A DNA stretch of 64,000 bases from Pseudoips prasinana (Eukaryota; Arthropoda; Insecta; Lepidoptera; Nolidae): contig OX621258.1 in NCBI GenBank assembly GCA_951640165.1, positions 3,371,501 to 3,435,500 on the forward strand, given 5' to 3'. The notes beneath the pieces are model-generated. The model did not search any database. It was not told the DNA's origin and was given only the letters and a program-made list of their open reading frames with translations. The number at the start of each line of letters is the position of its first letter. Positions within the stretch are counted from its first letter, which is position 1. The translations under genes were made by a program, and so were the position numbers. Below are positions 29,854-39,934 of the stretch, piece by piece.

Positions 29854-30031
29854 GCCTCTAGCACGAGCTCCTGCAGTTTACTTACTCGATCACACGTACA
29901 GTTTCGTCCCATACATTGAGCACCAGAGTTTTAGTTCTTAATCGTTTCCGCGAGAGGCGCTGGTGCTCAATGTATGGGAGAAACTGTACGTGTGATCAAG
30001 TAAGTAAACTGCAGGAACTCGTGCTAGAGGC
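29854..30031. repeat. 178-bp hairpin, 71-72 bp arms (copy 1)
   Basis: Left arm 29854-29925 (gcctctagcacgagctcctg ... catacattgagcacca) and right arm 29961-30031 pair with only about four differences (for example cgtccc versus a one-base-shorter gagaaa side). The loop is about 35 nt. A transcript would fold into a long near-perfect stem. Confidence 0.92.
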
Positions 30032-30400
30032 ACCTATCAGCTCCCAGTGGCTGAATTTTAATCAAGAGTTTACTGTTAAGTCGTGTGTTTTATATTTTGC
30101 AAACTTCTGCTTATTTTACTTTGTCTATGGACTCTCAAAGTTCATTGAAAGACGATTATTGCAAATATATTCGATATGGTTTCCGGTGAGCACGCTTTTA
30201 CTTGTAAAAGTATTGTGAATACAACAACGAAACGCTTAACGACTATATTTAAATTTCTAATCAAATCTAAAATTATAACTGGGTTTTCATTTGACAAATT
30301 GAGGGGGGATTTAACTGAATCTTTTAGCTCGTTCACACACGATTCACGTTACTGCGAATCGATAAAAGTCCGTGCATGCCCGCTACTATCGGCTTCCATA
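30032..30400. other. Unassigned interior of duplication copy 1
   Basis: Short ORFs on both strands but no family signature. tcgttcacacacgattcacg followed by gaatcgataaaagtccgtgc at 30331-30380 recurs in the spacer between the two copies at about 31010-31060. Confidence 0.4.
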
Positions 30401-30722
30401 AGGCTGGGACTCCACCAAACCAGAGATGGGGTCTCTACCAAAGCGGAGATGTGTGCGGTGTGCTGTGCGAGAAGAGATTTTTTTCAGCTCGGGGGACTCC
30501 ACCAAAGCAGAGATGCTCACATCTCTCGTCACTACTGCGCGTCGTCCGCGCACATCTCACATCTCCGCTTTCATCGTGCCATACAAATATGACACATCTC
30601 GGCACAGCAATCTCCACTAAAGCTGAGCGGACAGGAGATGTGTCAATAACACGATTCTATTGGTTGTTTAAAAAACATCACGTCTCTGCTCGTCCCGTCT
30701 CCGTTTTGGTGGAGTCCCGACC
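30401..30722. mobile_element. MITE-S, 322 bp, repeated internal motif (copy 1)
   Basis: Left end AGGCTGGGACTCCACCAAAC, right end TTTTGGTGGAGTCCCGACCT, inverted with two differences. Inside, variants of CCACCAAAGCGGAGATG and its complement occur at least six times, resembling sub-terminal transposase-binding repeats. No transposase. Confidence 0.75.
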
Positions 30723-30829
30723 TAACCCTTAGTTTGCGTTAGTATCGATGAAAATCTCCATCAGATCCCCAAATCAATGAGCGGAATGCTTCATCCCTTA
30801 TTAACGTTATATTATATGGCAAGCGTCAC

Positions 30830-31111
30830 TTATGGCGCTTGCCACATACATACTTAGTCAAATTGACCAGTTAGAATCAGTGGACCCGTATAGGTATTTG
30901 CTACCTTGATAGCATAAAAAAGAACGTAGCGCTTTGATAAGTAAAATGTATAAGGGCGTCAAAGCCAACCAATCACAGTCATAATTTAACAGAATGTTTC
31001 AGATCGTTCACACACGATTCACGTTAAGTACTCCGAATCGATAAAAATCAGTGCATGCAGTTGTTCAAAGTCTGGAGGAAAAGATTGTCTTTAAATTGCA
31101 TTTTTGGACAG
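30830..31111. other. Spacer between the duplication copies
   Basis: 282 bp not in either copy except a partial repeat of 30331-30380 at about 31010-31060. At the junction TGGCAAGCG (30819-30827) and CGCTTGCCA (30836-30844 region) form a 9-bp inverted repeat across the copy-1 right edge. Confidence 0.6.
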
Positions 31112-31573
31112 CTTGGGTATGAACATACGCTTGTAATTGACAAGCTGCCAACAAAATAGATGTCTAGAACGATATTAAGCTTACATTGTAAGAAACTAGA
31201 TTTAAATAAACTTACAATTGAAAGCTTCGATTAATCAGATTGAATTACAAGCAGAAGAATTTAAATAAATAAAATGAAAAAATAAAATAAAATAGAAATC
31301 ATTTATTTTTAGACCAGCAGATCCATAGTGAGTTACAATATAACTTACAGGCTATGTTAGTATACATAATGAATTCATACAACATGGGCAGACTCACCGA
31401 CCCTTAACAACATGTAGCTCGGTGCACCTACCAACCTGGGCTGAATCTAACTGTTCACCCACTATCCACAGGGCTCGGTTCGAGCTACGTCGCACCCTGT
31501 TCATCAGTGATGCAATCAGTTTTAAATTAAAATAAAAAAGGGCTTGTAAATAGACAGAACTTGGATTATAGTA

Positions 31574-31715
31574 CAGACGCCAGCACATCAAGCACCCCAA
31601 AACCCCAAACTGTCAAATTTCCCCAATTAAAAGTGAACCTTATACTTATGTGATAAAGTTGAAAATCTATAAAAGAAGTTTGACAGATTGGGGTAGCTGG
31701 ATGACCTAGCGTCTG
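31574..31715. mobile_element. MITE-T (copy 2)
   Basis: Counterpart of 27428-27569. Confidence 0.75.
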
Positions 31716-31716
31716 T

Positions 31717-31961
31717 TCTTCTGCGGCAGTTTTTTTTAATAATAATACGTCCTTCTTTCTAAGCCCAAAACCACACGGCTAAGTACATGACATCATCATC
31801 ATCTTCATTACAGCTGAATGAAGTCCACAGCTGGACAAACCTCTCCCAAGAATCATCTTGGGGGGGAAATCATCATCATCAGATGGGTTGGCGATCGCAG
31901 TAAGATAATCATAGTTCTCAGAAGGAAGCTGCTGCCCGTCCTCTGGTAGATTTTTCTTGCT
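31717..31961. repeat. Left arm of 2-kb inverted repeat (copy 2)
   Basis: Counterpart of 27571-27815. Confidence 0.8.
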
Positions 31962-31963
31962 TC

Positions 31964-32220
31964 GACTAGATGCTCTCACCGATCCGTAAGTGATTGGTGA
32001 GGTTAAGCAACAAGGCTCGCGGCCAGTCCATAGATGGGTGACCACCATAGTGATTTAACTTTTAAGCGTCTCCGTGCTTCGGAGGGCATGTTAAGGTGTC
32101 GGTCCCGGTTGGAGTCATTAGACAACAGTCGTTAAGCCATGTCAGAGGCCTACTGGGCGGCTTGAACAATTCTACACTAGGGTAACCACTGCCCATACGA
32201 TAAGTAAGTAGTAAATAGGT
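31964..32220 (+). mobile_element. 5S rRNA-headed SINE (duplication copy 2)
   Basis: Counterpart of 27818-28070. It keeps gcgtctccgtgcttcggagg where copy 1 has gcttctccg. Confidence 0.85.
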
Positions 32221-32244
32221 ATGCCCTCCCCCCCCCCCCCCCCC

Positions 32245-33052
32245 ATATAAATATATACAACATGTAACTTAATTAAAGCACATCCTGAAAATAGTTTGTT
32301 CAGAATCGTTTACTGAATCGATTTATATCATTTTTGAAATAGGTAATTTTTTTTCCAAAAATAATTAATTCTACGGAAATTATTGTCATATTAAACCTAT
32401 ACAGTCGAAATATATTAAAATGGACCGTAAGTCAAATAATAAGACTTTAAAATTGCAGTTTTATTTGGATTCATACAAATTCCATCATTCAATACAAAAT
32501 AAAGAAAAATAAACCTTATTCCCAGAAACTAATTTAGTAAATAACAATGCATATACATGTTAAATTAAAAATTCAGTGTATGTATTATGATTACAACATA
32601 ATATTCTAATTGGGGTGTCTGAGTGTGTGCGTTAATTACGTTACATGTTGTATATATATTCTGATATTCGCCGCCATCACCACACAGCCATGTCACATAG
32701 GAAGTATAAAAGATTTTATCGCACATTTCTTTTCTTCCCCGTTTTCATGAATAAACGAGTACAAAAAAAATACTTGTTTAGAAAGCGCATTTCAAATTAA
32801 CTCTTATAAGAAAATAACGTGAGGTTGCTTATTATTATACCATGCATAATTCAGTGTAATACTATTCTTTGAAACATTATTCAATTATCTACTTATGTTG
32901 AAAGTAAAAAGAATGGTAATTGGCACAAAAATGTTTCAAATCACGTTTTTAGAGGACACTTCGCTTCACGTGTAAGTTAAGTCACGTTGTTGGAACAAAT
33001 TTCTTTTTTGCACTACTTATTACTATTTTTTGAATAATAATAGTCCTCCTAG
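32245..33052. other. Unassigned AT-rich interior of duplication copy 2
   Basis: Counterpart of 28095-28902, nothing recognised. Confidence 0.4.
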
Positions 33053-33376
33053 CCGAATTTCGGCCGCTGCGGCCAGTCTCAATGGAGATTAGCCATCTGC
33101 CAGGACATATTAAAGTGCACAAGTGTGTACGCAACCACTTTCTATTCCATCACTCTCATGATCCGATGGGACGCCTAGCGACACGACTGGAAAGAGGACA
33201 TGTACAGGACCGACAGCTTTACGATCTCTCCGAGGCATGGAAGTATAATACCACCAACTCTCAGACTTCGGGCTGATGAGAAAATCCCTAAATCACGTTT
33301 GGCCCGACCCGGGATTTGAACCCACGACCTCCTTATCTGCGGTTGAACACGCTGCCTCTAAACCAACGAGGCAGTC
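33053..33376 (-). mobile_element. SINE4 (duplication copy 2)
   Basis: Counterpart of 28903-29226 with a few substitutions. Confidence 0.8.
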
Positions 33377-33389
33377 AGAATAGAATGGC

Positions 33390-33495
33390 AAACGAGCAAG
33401 TTTGTCACCTGATGGTGAGTGATCACCGCCGCCCATGGACACTCGCAACACCAGAGGAGCCACAAGTGTGTTGCCGGCCTTTAAGAGGAATAGGC
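33390..33495 (+). repeat. Repeat V (duplication copy 2)
   Basis: Counterpart of 29240-29345. Confidence 0.65.
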
Positions 33496-33534
33496 TCGCT
33501 AATTATTAAAAGTAGCTAACGGCATAGAATATAC

Positions 33535-33819
33535 TCACCCCATCTCATCCCGTGGGGGGTAGAAGTCATCCCGAGGGAATATCTATCAGAGAACGAACAA
33601 CAACGTCTCTCTGAGTACTATGACTATCATACTGCGATCGCCAACCGTAGCGATTATGGCATTTCCCCCCAAGTTGATTCTTGGGAGAGGTTTGTCCAGC
33701 GGTGGCCTTTTTTCAGCTGTTATGAAGATGATAATGGTATCATTTACTTAACCGTGTGGTTTCCGGCTTCGAAAGAAGGACGTTATATTATTAAAAAAAC
33801 TGCCGCAGAAGAATGATGG
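33535..33819. repeat. Right arm of 2-kb inverted repeat (copy 2), full
   Basis: Includes the block absent from copy 1, so pairing with 31717-31961 is more complete here (attcttgggagaggtttgtc pairs with gacaaacctctcccaagaat). Confidence 0.82.
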
Positions 33820-33822
33820 CAC

Positions 33823-34036
33823 GACTTCATTGTGTAAATCTCTTGGAGAGCCTTTTGTCCAGCAGTGGACGTCATTAACAAAAACACAAAGACCTCCTCC
33901 AAATTCCATACAATTTCCGTTCTTGCGCTATGCGCATCCAGAGGTTTGCAACGATCCTTACAAGATCACCTGTCCATCTTGTAGGTTGCCTACCCATGCT
34001 GCGTCTTCCGGTCCGTGGTCACCACTTGAGACCCTT
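33823..34036. mobile_element. Two inverted LINE-B ends (copy 2)
   Basis: Counterpart of 29640-29853. Confidence 0.7.
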
Positions 34037-34214
34037 GCCTCTAGCACGAGCTCCTGCAGTTTACTTACTCGATCACACGTACAGTTTCGTCCCATACATT
34101 GAGCACCAGAGTTTTAGTTCTTAATCGTTTCCGCGAGAGGCGCTGGTGCTCAATGTATGGGAGAAACTGTACGTGTGATCGAGTAAGTAAACTGCAGGAA
34201 CTCGTGCTAGAGGC
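34037..34214. repeat. 178-bp hairpin (copy 2)
   Basis: Counterpart of 29854-30031. The right arm here has gatcgagtaag, which pairs with the left arm where copy 1 has gatcaagtaag, so this stem is slightly more complete. Confidence 0.92.
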
Positions 34215-34583
34215 ACCTATCAGCTCCCAGTGGCTGAATTTTAATCAAGAGTTTACTGTTAAGTCGTGTGTTTTATATTTTGCAAACTTCTGCTTATTTT
34301 ACTTTGTCTATGGACTCTCAAAGTTCATTGAAAGACGATTATTGCAAATATATTCGATATGGTTTCCGGTGAGCACGCTTTTACTTGTAAAAGTATTGTG
34401 AATACAACAACGAAACGCTTAACGACTATATTTAAATTTCTAATCAAATCTAAAATTATAACTGGGTTTTCATTTGACAAATTGAGGGGGGATTTAACTG
34501 AATCTTTTAGCTCGTTCACACACGATTCACGTTACTGCGAATCGATAAAAGTCCGTGCATGCCCGCTACTATCGGTTTCCATA

Positions 34584-34905
34584 AGGCTGGGACTCCACCA
34601 AACCAGAGATGGGGTCTCTACCAAAGCGGAGATGTGTGCGGTGTGCTGTGCGAGAAGAGATTTTTTTCAGCTCGGGGGACTCCACCAAAGCAGAGATGCT
34701 CACATCTCTCGTCACTACTGCGCGTCGTCCGCGCACATCTCACATCTCCGCTTTCATCGTGCCATACAAATATGACACATCTCGGCACAGCAATCTCCAC
34801 TAAAGCTGAGCGGACAGGAGATGTGTCAATAACACGATTCTATTGGTTGTTTAAAAAACATCACGTCTCTGCTCGTCCCGTCTCCGTTTTGGTGGAGTCC
34901 CGACC
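34584..34905. mobile_element. MITE-S (copy 2)
   Basis: Counterpart of 30401-30722. Ends and internal motifs unchanged. Confidence 0.75.
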
Positions 34906-35012
34906 TAACCCTTAGTTTGCGTTAGTATCGATGAAAATCTCCATCAGATCCCCAAATCAATGAGCGGAATGCTTCATCCCTTATTAACGTTATATTATAT
35001 GGCAAGCGTCAC

Positions 35013-35043
35013 ATAATATAACCGGCAAACCGGGCACAGCTAG
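35013..35043 (+). mobile_element. Helitron-type 3' terminus at duplication edge
   Basis: aaccggcaaaccgggcacag then CTAG and T resembles the Helitron end, with a shorter hairpin. It starts directly at the right boundary of duplication copy 2. Confidence 0.5.
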
Positions 35044-35367
35044 TTAACAAGATTTTCAGATATCTCAAATTTAAATGTTTGCATCTGTTTAGAATTTTAA
35101 ACGCTCTCAAAGAAACGAAATCATATTTAACCTAGCCTTTGCGGCCCAGAAAAAAAAACTATATATGTAATAAAAACCAGCATTTCACGTCATACGAACA
35201 GCTGTGAAGAAAACGTGATTCTTTCCACGGCGTATGCTAGTGTATATGCAAAACCGAACAAAGGAAAATGGGGTCAATCGTAGATACATTCGTGAGTATT
35301 GTTGAAACTCTGTCTGCACGCGCAATTCGAACCTGAAGGTCAGAGATAACTTTGATTTAGATACACT
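35044..35367. other. Unassigned stretch
   Basis: No repeat or ORF supported. Confidence 0.4.
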
Positions 35368-35455
35368 TTATATCGTGTTCAACCACGGATAACGAGGTCC
35401 TGGGTTCAAATCCCGGGTGTGAAAAGTGATTTTGGGATTTTTCTGTAAAAAAAAC
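35368..35455 (+). mobile_element. SINE4 5' half
   Basis: tatcgtgttcaaccacggat and ctgggttcaaatcccgggt (B box), then gtgattttgggatttttctg. Interrupted; the rest resumes at about 35795. Confidence 0.7.
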
Positions 35456-35462
35456 TGCGCGG

Positions 35463-35502
35463 GCTGGTTGACGTGGTTGGTAATTGCTTGCCTTTCGTCG
35501 TT
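35463..35502 (+). mobile_element. SINE2 head fragment
   Basis: gggctggttgacgtggttgg then taattgcttgcctttcgtc, the SINE2 A-box region only. Confidence 0.55.
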
Positions 35503-35544
35503 CGTTATACTATTATATTATATTAAGTAAACATTTAGTATTGT

Positions 35545-35775
35545 ACTAGCACTACCCCCGTCTGTGGGTGACCTCCAGGGTTGCCAACTGAAAACCAGCT
35601 AGTGCTGAGGTGGTGACCCTTTCGGCAGAACATGCAAGAATCGTAATTGTGTGCCTTTTCCTCAAACCTATGTATGTAATGTCTTGTAGAACTGTGTGTT
35701 GTATATGTGTACTCCTCATTTTCTTGTGTGTTGTGCTGAATTAAATGTTTTTCATTTCATTCCATTTTCATTTCA
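35545..35775 (+). mobile_element. LINE-W 3' tail
   Basis: gtgggtgacctccagggttg, ccaactgaaaaccagctagt and the terminus gtgctgaattaaatgttttt. Related antisense sequence at 41865-42070 and short pieces at 51220-51320 and 51960-52050. Confidence 0.55.
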
Positions 35776-35794
35776 TATATTAGTATCAATTGGA

Positions 35795-35945
35795 GGTATT
35801 ATACCCTCGGAGTCTTCGGTCCTGTATCTGACCTCTTTCCGGTCGTGCCGCTAGTCATCCCATCGGAGCGGGAGGGAGAAATTAGCACTGTGTTTAAGGC
35901 CACCCTTATGCACTATAATATTGTGACGAGCCCACTGTTCTTCAC
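35795..35945 (+). mobile_element. SINE4 3' half
   Basis: cctctttccggtcgtgccgc, tagtcatcccatcggagcgg and gccacccttatgcactataa continue the SINE4 begun at 35368. Confidence 0.6.
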
Positions 35946-36007
35946 AATATCGTCAGGGGATTGGAATCAAAGCTAGTGTTATATACGGAATCTTTATTTT
36001 CACAATA

Positions 36008-36255
36008 CACATTGATAACCGTAGCCTAGTTGGTAGTGCTCCTGCCTACGAAGCTGGTGGTCCTGGGTTCGAATCCCGGTAAGTGCAAATATTTTTGTGA
36101 TGAGCACGAATATTTGTTTCTGATTCTTGGATGTTTTCTATGTATATTAGTTATTAGTATTTATCTATCTATATAAGTATGTATATCGTCGCCTGGTACC
36201 CATAGTACAAGCTTTGCTTAGTTTGGAGCTAGGATGATCTGTGTGACATTGTCCA
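36008..36255 (+). mobile_element. SINE1, near full length
   Basis: accgtagcctagttggtagt, cctgggttcgaatcccggta, agtacaagctttgcttagtt, then gtgtgacattgtcc. A short ttagttattag duplication lies in the body. Confidence 0.85.
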
Positions 36256-36411
36256 ACTCACACTAAAGTAGTGAGTACATCGATGACAAAGACGTCTGGC
36301 GCTCACCACCTACCTGCACATTGCTAGCTGGAGATCTTGTAGCCATATAGACATGACTGATCTGTTGAGTGACGTGAACTATCTGTACTATGGCAAGCCG
36401 ACAACTGATAA

Positions 36412-36545
36412 AGATACTTACATTTTTCTAAATACATACACATTATGGGTAAATTACACCCAAAAATAATCGTGCACATCTGTCCTGGGCCAGGATCAAA
36501 CCCGCTACCTCTGGCTTAGCAATAAGCGTTACTAACCAACGGGCT
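36412..36545 (-). mobile_element. SINE2, diverged
   Basis: Antisense gtaaattacacccaaaaata and catctgtcctgggccaggat, then a diverged B box and head. Confidence 0.65.
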
Positions 36546-36786
36546 TATCAAAAAGTCAAGGACACACTAGTGCCTGTGTTATTTAAAAAAAGAAGTGTAA
36601 AAAAAAAAAAAATATGTCTATTGTTCGACCACAAAGGTCGGGCATTTGACAAATTGGCAGATGAGCCACAGAATTCATCTTATAGAATAAATCACGCATC
36701 TATTTGGTTAGATGTCGACAGTTACAAATAGGCACTATGGCATTGGTATTCTTCAATATATATTTGAATTCAAAAACTTTAAAAAC

Positions 36787-37395
36787 AAAGCTTATTCTGA
36801 CTGCACGTGTCAGTCAGCCATACGGGACATACGCGAATAGAAGGCAACGAAAAAGTAGATCCACTGGCTTGGAAGGGATCTGAAAGTCAGTTCTGTGGAC
36901 CAGAACCGTGCGTAGGGATTCCTCCAAACGTAATAGGAGCATTCCTTAAAAATGAATCCACAGTTAAACACAACCAAATGTGGACCAAAATCAAGGAACT
37001 AAAACAACTCATAAAATGAGTAGATAAGAGCTGGTCCAAAAAGCTTTGGAAATACAGCAGAAACCAGCTACGACTTACAGTAGCAGTATTCACGGGCCAC
37101 TACGGCACCAACTACCACCTACACAAATTGGGACTGTCGAATAGCCCGATCTGCAGGACGTGTGGGGAAGAAAATGAAACAATGCTGCATAAAATATGCA
37201 AATGCGATGCATTGGCAAGACACAGAATGGCAATCCTGGGGCTGGCATATCCAGAACTAGGTGACTACAAGGATCTAGCCCTAAAAAGCGTACTGGATTA
37301 TGTGCAGACATCATTCATGGCTCTAGGGATAGAATAAAACCAGTGGGGGATAGTACAAAAGATCCTGAAGGGTCGAAGTACACCCCAAATGAGAT
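36787..37395 (+). pseudogene. LINE-I remnant: RNase H end plus CCHC domain
   Basis: One frame runs from about 36807 to 37337 with a single in-frame TGA at 37017-37019. It starts with the last RNase H motif (GHTRIEGNEKVDPLAWKGSE, resembling the usual GHxGIxGNExADxLA), in which the catalytic-type aspartate is kept at VDPLA. After the TGA it reads WSKKLWKYSRNQLRLTVAVF, TGHYGTNYHLHKLGLSN, then CRTCGEENETMLHKICKC (C-X2-C-X8-H-X4-C) and the end SFMALGIE. RNase H followed by CCHC is the C-terminal layout of RNase-H-bearing LINEs (I/R1 group). The 3' UTR ends near agtacaccccaaatgagata, where a SINE3 head follows. Truncated and inactive. Confidence 0.75.
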
Positions 37396-37398
37396 AAG

Positions 37399-37456
37399 AC
37401 TGCACGTGTGGTGCAGCGGCTAAGACATTCGCCTCGCCGCTTCGTGTCCCGGGTTC
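37399..37456 (+). mobile_element. SINE3 head only
   Basis: actgcacgtgtggtgcagcg, ctaagacattcgcctcgccg, cccgggttct. Body missing. Confidence 0.7.
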
Positions 37457-37950
37457 TTGTTTTATTAAGTATAATAGGATTGAAAAAGTAATGTGAATGC
37501 ATAGTATCAGAATCAAAAAATGTTATCAGTTTTCATAATGCTATCTATTATTAAATTAAAGAATTTAAAAAAAATGTCATTCCGAAATCTATGTAAGAAG
37601 TCGGTAACATTTGTCAAAAGTCGGTAGCTTTTAGAGAAAGAGTAAATAGGTAATTAGGGGATCTAATTTTAAATTCCTTTACCCGCCAAAACCCAGGTGT
37701 GGCTATTGAGTTGTCGAACAAAAAAATGGCGCAAATTTATGTATTTAAAAAAAGAAGACGCTGTCCCGCCAATCGATTTAAATATCGAATCGATTAACAT
37801 CTGTTCCTATTTTGAATTTCAAATCTGGTCTGTGTTTCAGTCTGGAAATCGAAGAGGCCAGGGGTGAACAGAGAACTTTTAACTACCTTGTTAGTGATTG
37901 GCCAATGTTTTTTAAATGCATTTGTATAATTTTCAACTTTTTATTAAATA
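37457..37950. other. Unassigned stretch
   Basis: No supported ORF. tcgatttaaatatcgaatcgat near 37770-37795 is a small imperfect palindrome. Confidence 0.4.
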
Positions 37951-38217
37951 AACTAGCTGTGCCCCGCGGTTTTATACGTGGAACATACATTATAGTCTAT
38001 GTGTTATTCGGTTATATAAACTATATTAATAATAATAATATCCTGGGATATTATTCACACACGGCCATTTGATCCCAAACTTAGCAGAGCTTGTACTATA
38101 TACTATTTTCCTTTGTAAATACATACACACTTAGGTAGATAAATAATTACACACAGCCTCAGGACGAACAGACTTTAATATTGCTACAAAGTTTCATCAG
38201 AATTCGTTCGGTAATTT
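37951..38217 (-). mobile_element. HelC Helitron split by a SINE2
   Basis: CTAGCTGTGCCCCGCGG at the minus-strand 3' end, then ctatgtgttattcggttata. After the SINE2, tgctacaaagtttcatcaga and ttcggtaattt continue the HelC body. The 5' end is lost. Confidence 0.7.
38035..38172 (-). mobile_element. SINE2 inserted in HelC
   Basis: Antisense tcctgggatattattcacac, ggccatttgatcccaaactt, agcagagcttgtactata and tacacacagcctcaggacga. The head is missing, i.e. a 5'-truncated insertion. Confidence 0.75.
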
Positions 38218-38234
38218 ATGATAATAAACTGCAG

Positions 38235-38340
38235 TTAACGTACGAGCCTTTCACTTGCTACTTCACCAGACAATAGACACTAGAGTAGCAAATTAAAATA
38301 AGTACCCGCACTAGAGGACAGCCCCTTTGGTGTTCGAACG
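38235..38340 (-). mobile_element. Retroposon Y fragment
   Basis: gagcctttcacttgctactt, caccagacaatag and cctttggtgttcgaac follow Y. It ends at the centre of the palindrome at 38324-38355. Confidence 0.5.
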
Positions 38341-38355
38341 TTCGAACACCAAAGG
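38324..38355. repeat. Perfect 32-bp palindrome, no loop
   Basis: cctttggtgttcgaac followed directly by its exact complement gttcgaacaccaaagg. Confidence 0.95.
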
Positions 38356-38380
38356 TGGCCTTGACATGAGAGGGTCATAA

Positions 38381-38930
38381 TTTTTAGGGTTCCGTAGCCA
38401 AATGGCAAAAAACGGAACTCTTATAGATTTATCATGTCTGTCTGTCTGTCCATCCGTCCGTATGTCACAGCCATTTTTTTCCGAATCTATAAGAGCTGTA
38501 CTGTTGAAACTTGGTAAGTAGATGTATTCTGTGAACCGCATTAAGAACTTAACACAAAAACAGGAAAAATAATAATAATTTTGGGGGTTCCCCATACATC
38601 GAACTGAAAATCAATTTTTTTTTTCATCGTCCCCATACATGTGGGTTATCTATGGATACGTCTTCAAAAATGATATTGAGGTTCCTAATACCATTTTTTT
38701 CTAAACTGAATAGTTTGCGCGAGAGACACTACCAAAGTTGGAAAATGAGTGTCCCCTGTAACTTCTAAAATAAGAGAATGATAAAACTAAAAAAATATAT
38801 GATATACATGACCATGTAAACTAACAACGAAAATTGGTTTGAACGAAATCTAGTAAGAAGTTTTTTAATGCGTCATCAATCGTAAACCGCAATTTACCTT
38901 TCATTTAATCAACTGAAATACTTGAAATAC
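38381..38930 (-). repeat. GGCC repeat, long form, head missing
   Basis: Starts tttttagggttccgtagcca, passes cgcgagagacactaccaaag and ends near tttcatttaatcaactgaaa without the GGCCAAG end. Confidence 0.7.
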
Positions 38931-38950
38931 TGAAATACTGTTATTATTAT

Positions 38951-39309
38951 TATACCTACTATTGGAATCAAATATAACAGCTCACTTAGGACCCTTAAAT
39001 TGATCCTCGGTGCTTTTGCAGCTGGCTTCCCTAGTTGCAATTCTTTCGTTTTATGAGGCTATAGCCTCCTTTATCATTCTGTTTCCCGCTTAGCTCTGGA
39101 GGGAAGTGGAACTATTAATTTTCTAACACCCATTTTTTACTTTCTGATTAAATTCGTTGCGGGATCCAAGACAGTTAAACCGATTCCCCGGGACATGCCT
39201 GAGCCTCACCGCTCGGTGTCATTTCATTATGTGCCACTGTTGATCCTGGCTTACAGGAGTTGCAGTGGTGGGTAAGAGGGAAGGACTCATCCCGATTAAA
39301 AAAAAACTC
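38951..39309 (+). mobile_element. Retroposon Z with A tail
   Basis: Same length and ends as 13449-13812 (cctactattggaatcaaata ... tcccgattaaaaaaaaa). Confidence 0.7.
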
Positions 39310-39319
39310 AATAAATGAA

Positions 39320-39390
39320 ATAAAAACAGTTTTTATTCACATAGATTTTAAAATGCGCTTGTAAATAATCAGAACATGAATTGTATTACA
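39320..39390 (-). mobile_element. LINE-K tail fragment
   Basis: Antisense gtttttattcacatagattt and gcgcttgtaaataatcagaa. Confidence 0.6.
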
Positions 39391-39934
39391 AATTAACTAG
39401 ATATTTAATTCTATGTTCAAGCCGATTATTGGATCGTGTCTTATATTTCATTAAGTAGAATATTTTAAAGTTAATACCATAATGTGGTTAAAATAATACT
39501 CTTTAATATATTGCGGGGTATAATAGTTCCATAGATTATTTTTCTACCGCCGCTTTAACGTAAGGGTTATGGCCTATAATTGAGCCCTTAGGGAGCTTGA
39601 TAAATTAAAAAACGTACCATAGAAAGAAAACATCTGGTTTCTTTATAAATTGATTACCTAATCGCGTTTCTTGTGGTTCTGGATATGCTCTTTAAGAGTG
39701 TTTTTTTTTTCTGAAGAGCATGGATGGGCGACCATTTGTTTATAAAAGGATAAATATCTTGGGATAACCAACGCACTTGTCTAGCAGTGTGGTTTCCGGC
39801 TGAGAAAAAATTATAAGGCCACCCCATACCTTATACCGGCTATTCTTATTGCTTGAGTGAAATTGAATGGTTTTGTTTATTTATTTTATTATTATTCACT
39901 GGATGACAACGGTTCTGTGCGTGCATTAGCCTTT
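39391..39934. other. Unassigned stretch
   Basis: No repeat or ORF identified. A cttgtctagcagtgtggttt near 39780 vaguely recalls the edge of the 2-kb inverted repeat. Confidence 0.35.

Larger units (their letters stand above)
26964..30829. repeat. 3.9-kb direct duplication, copy 1
   Basis: Colinear with 31112-35012. Offset changes are +4148 at the left edge, +4146 after a 2-bp indel, +4150 after a C-run length change (13 versus 17 C), and +4183 after a 33-bp indel near 29510. Only scattered substitutions otherwise. Left edge: cttgggtatgaacatacgct. Right edge: ggcaagcgtcac. Confidence 0.95.
31112..35012. repeat. 3.9-kb direct duplication, copy 2
   Basis: Second copy of 26964-30829 in the same orientation. 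It carries 17 C at 32228-32244 and an extra 33 bp near 33661-33695 (tccccccaagttgattcttg...) that restores the LINE-B-like end of the inverted-repeat arm, so copy 1 is the deleted one there. Confidence 0.95.

Noticed and set aside
30176..30732. 138- and 118-residue ORFs, repeated at 34359-34915
   Set aside because: They overlap each other in different frames across MITE-S and unassigned DNA. Conservation between copies reflects recent duplication, not selection.
36807..37019. Separate 70-residue gene
   Set aside because: In the same frame as 37128-37337 with one TGA between; it is part of one LINE remnant.
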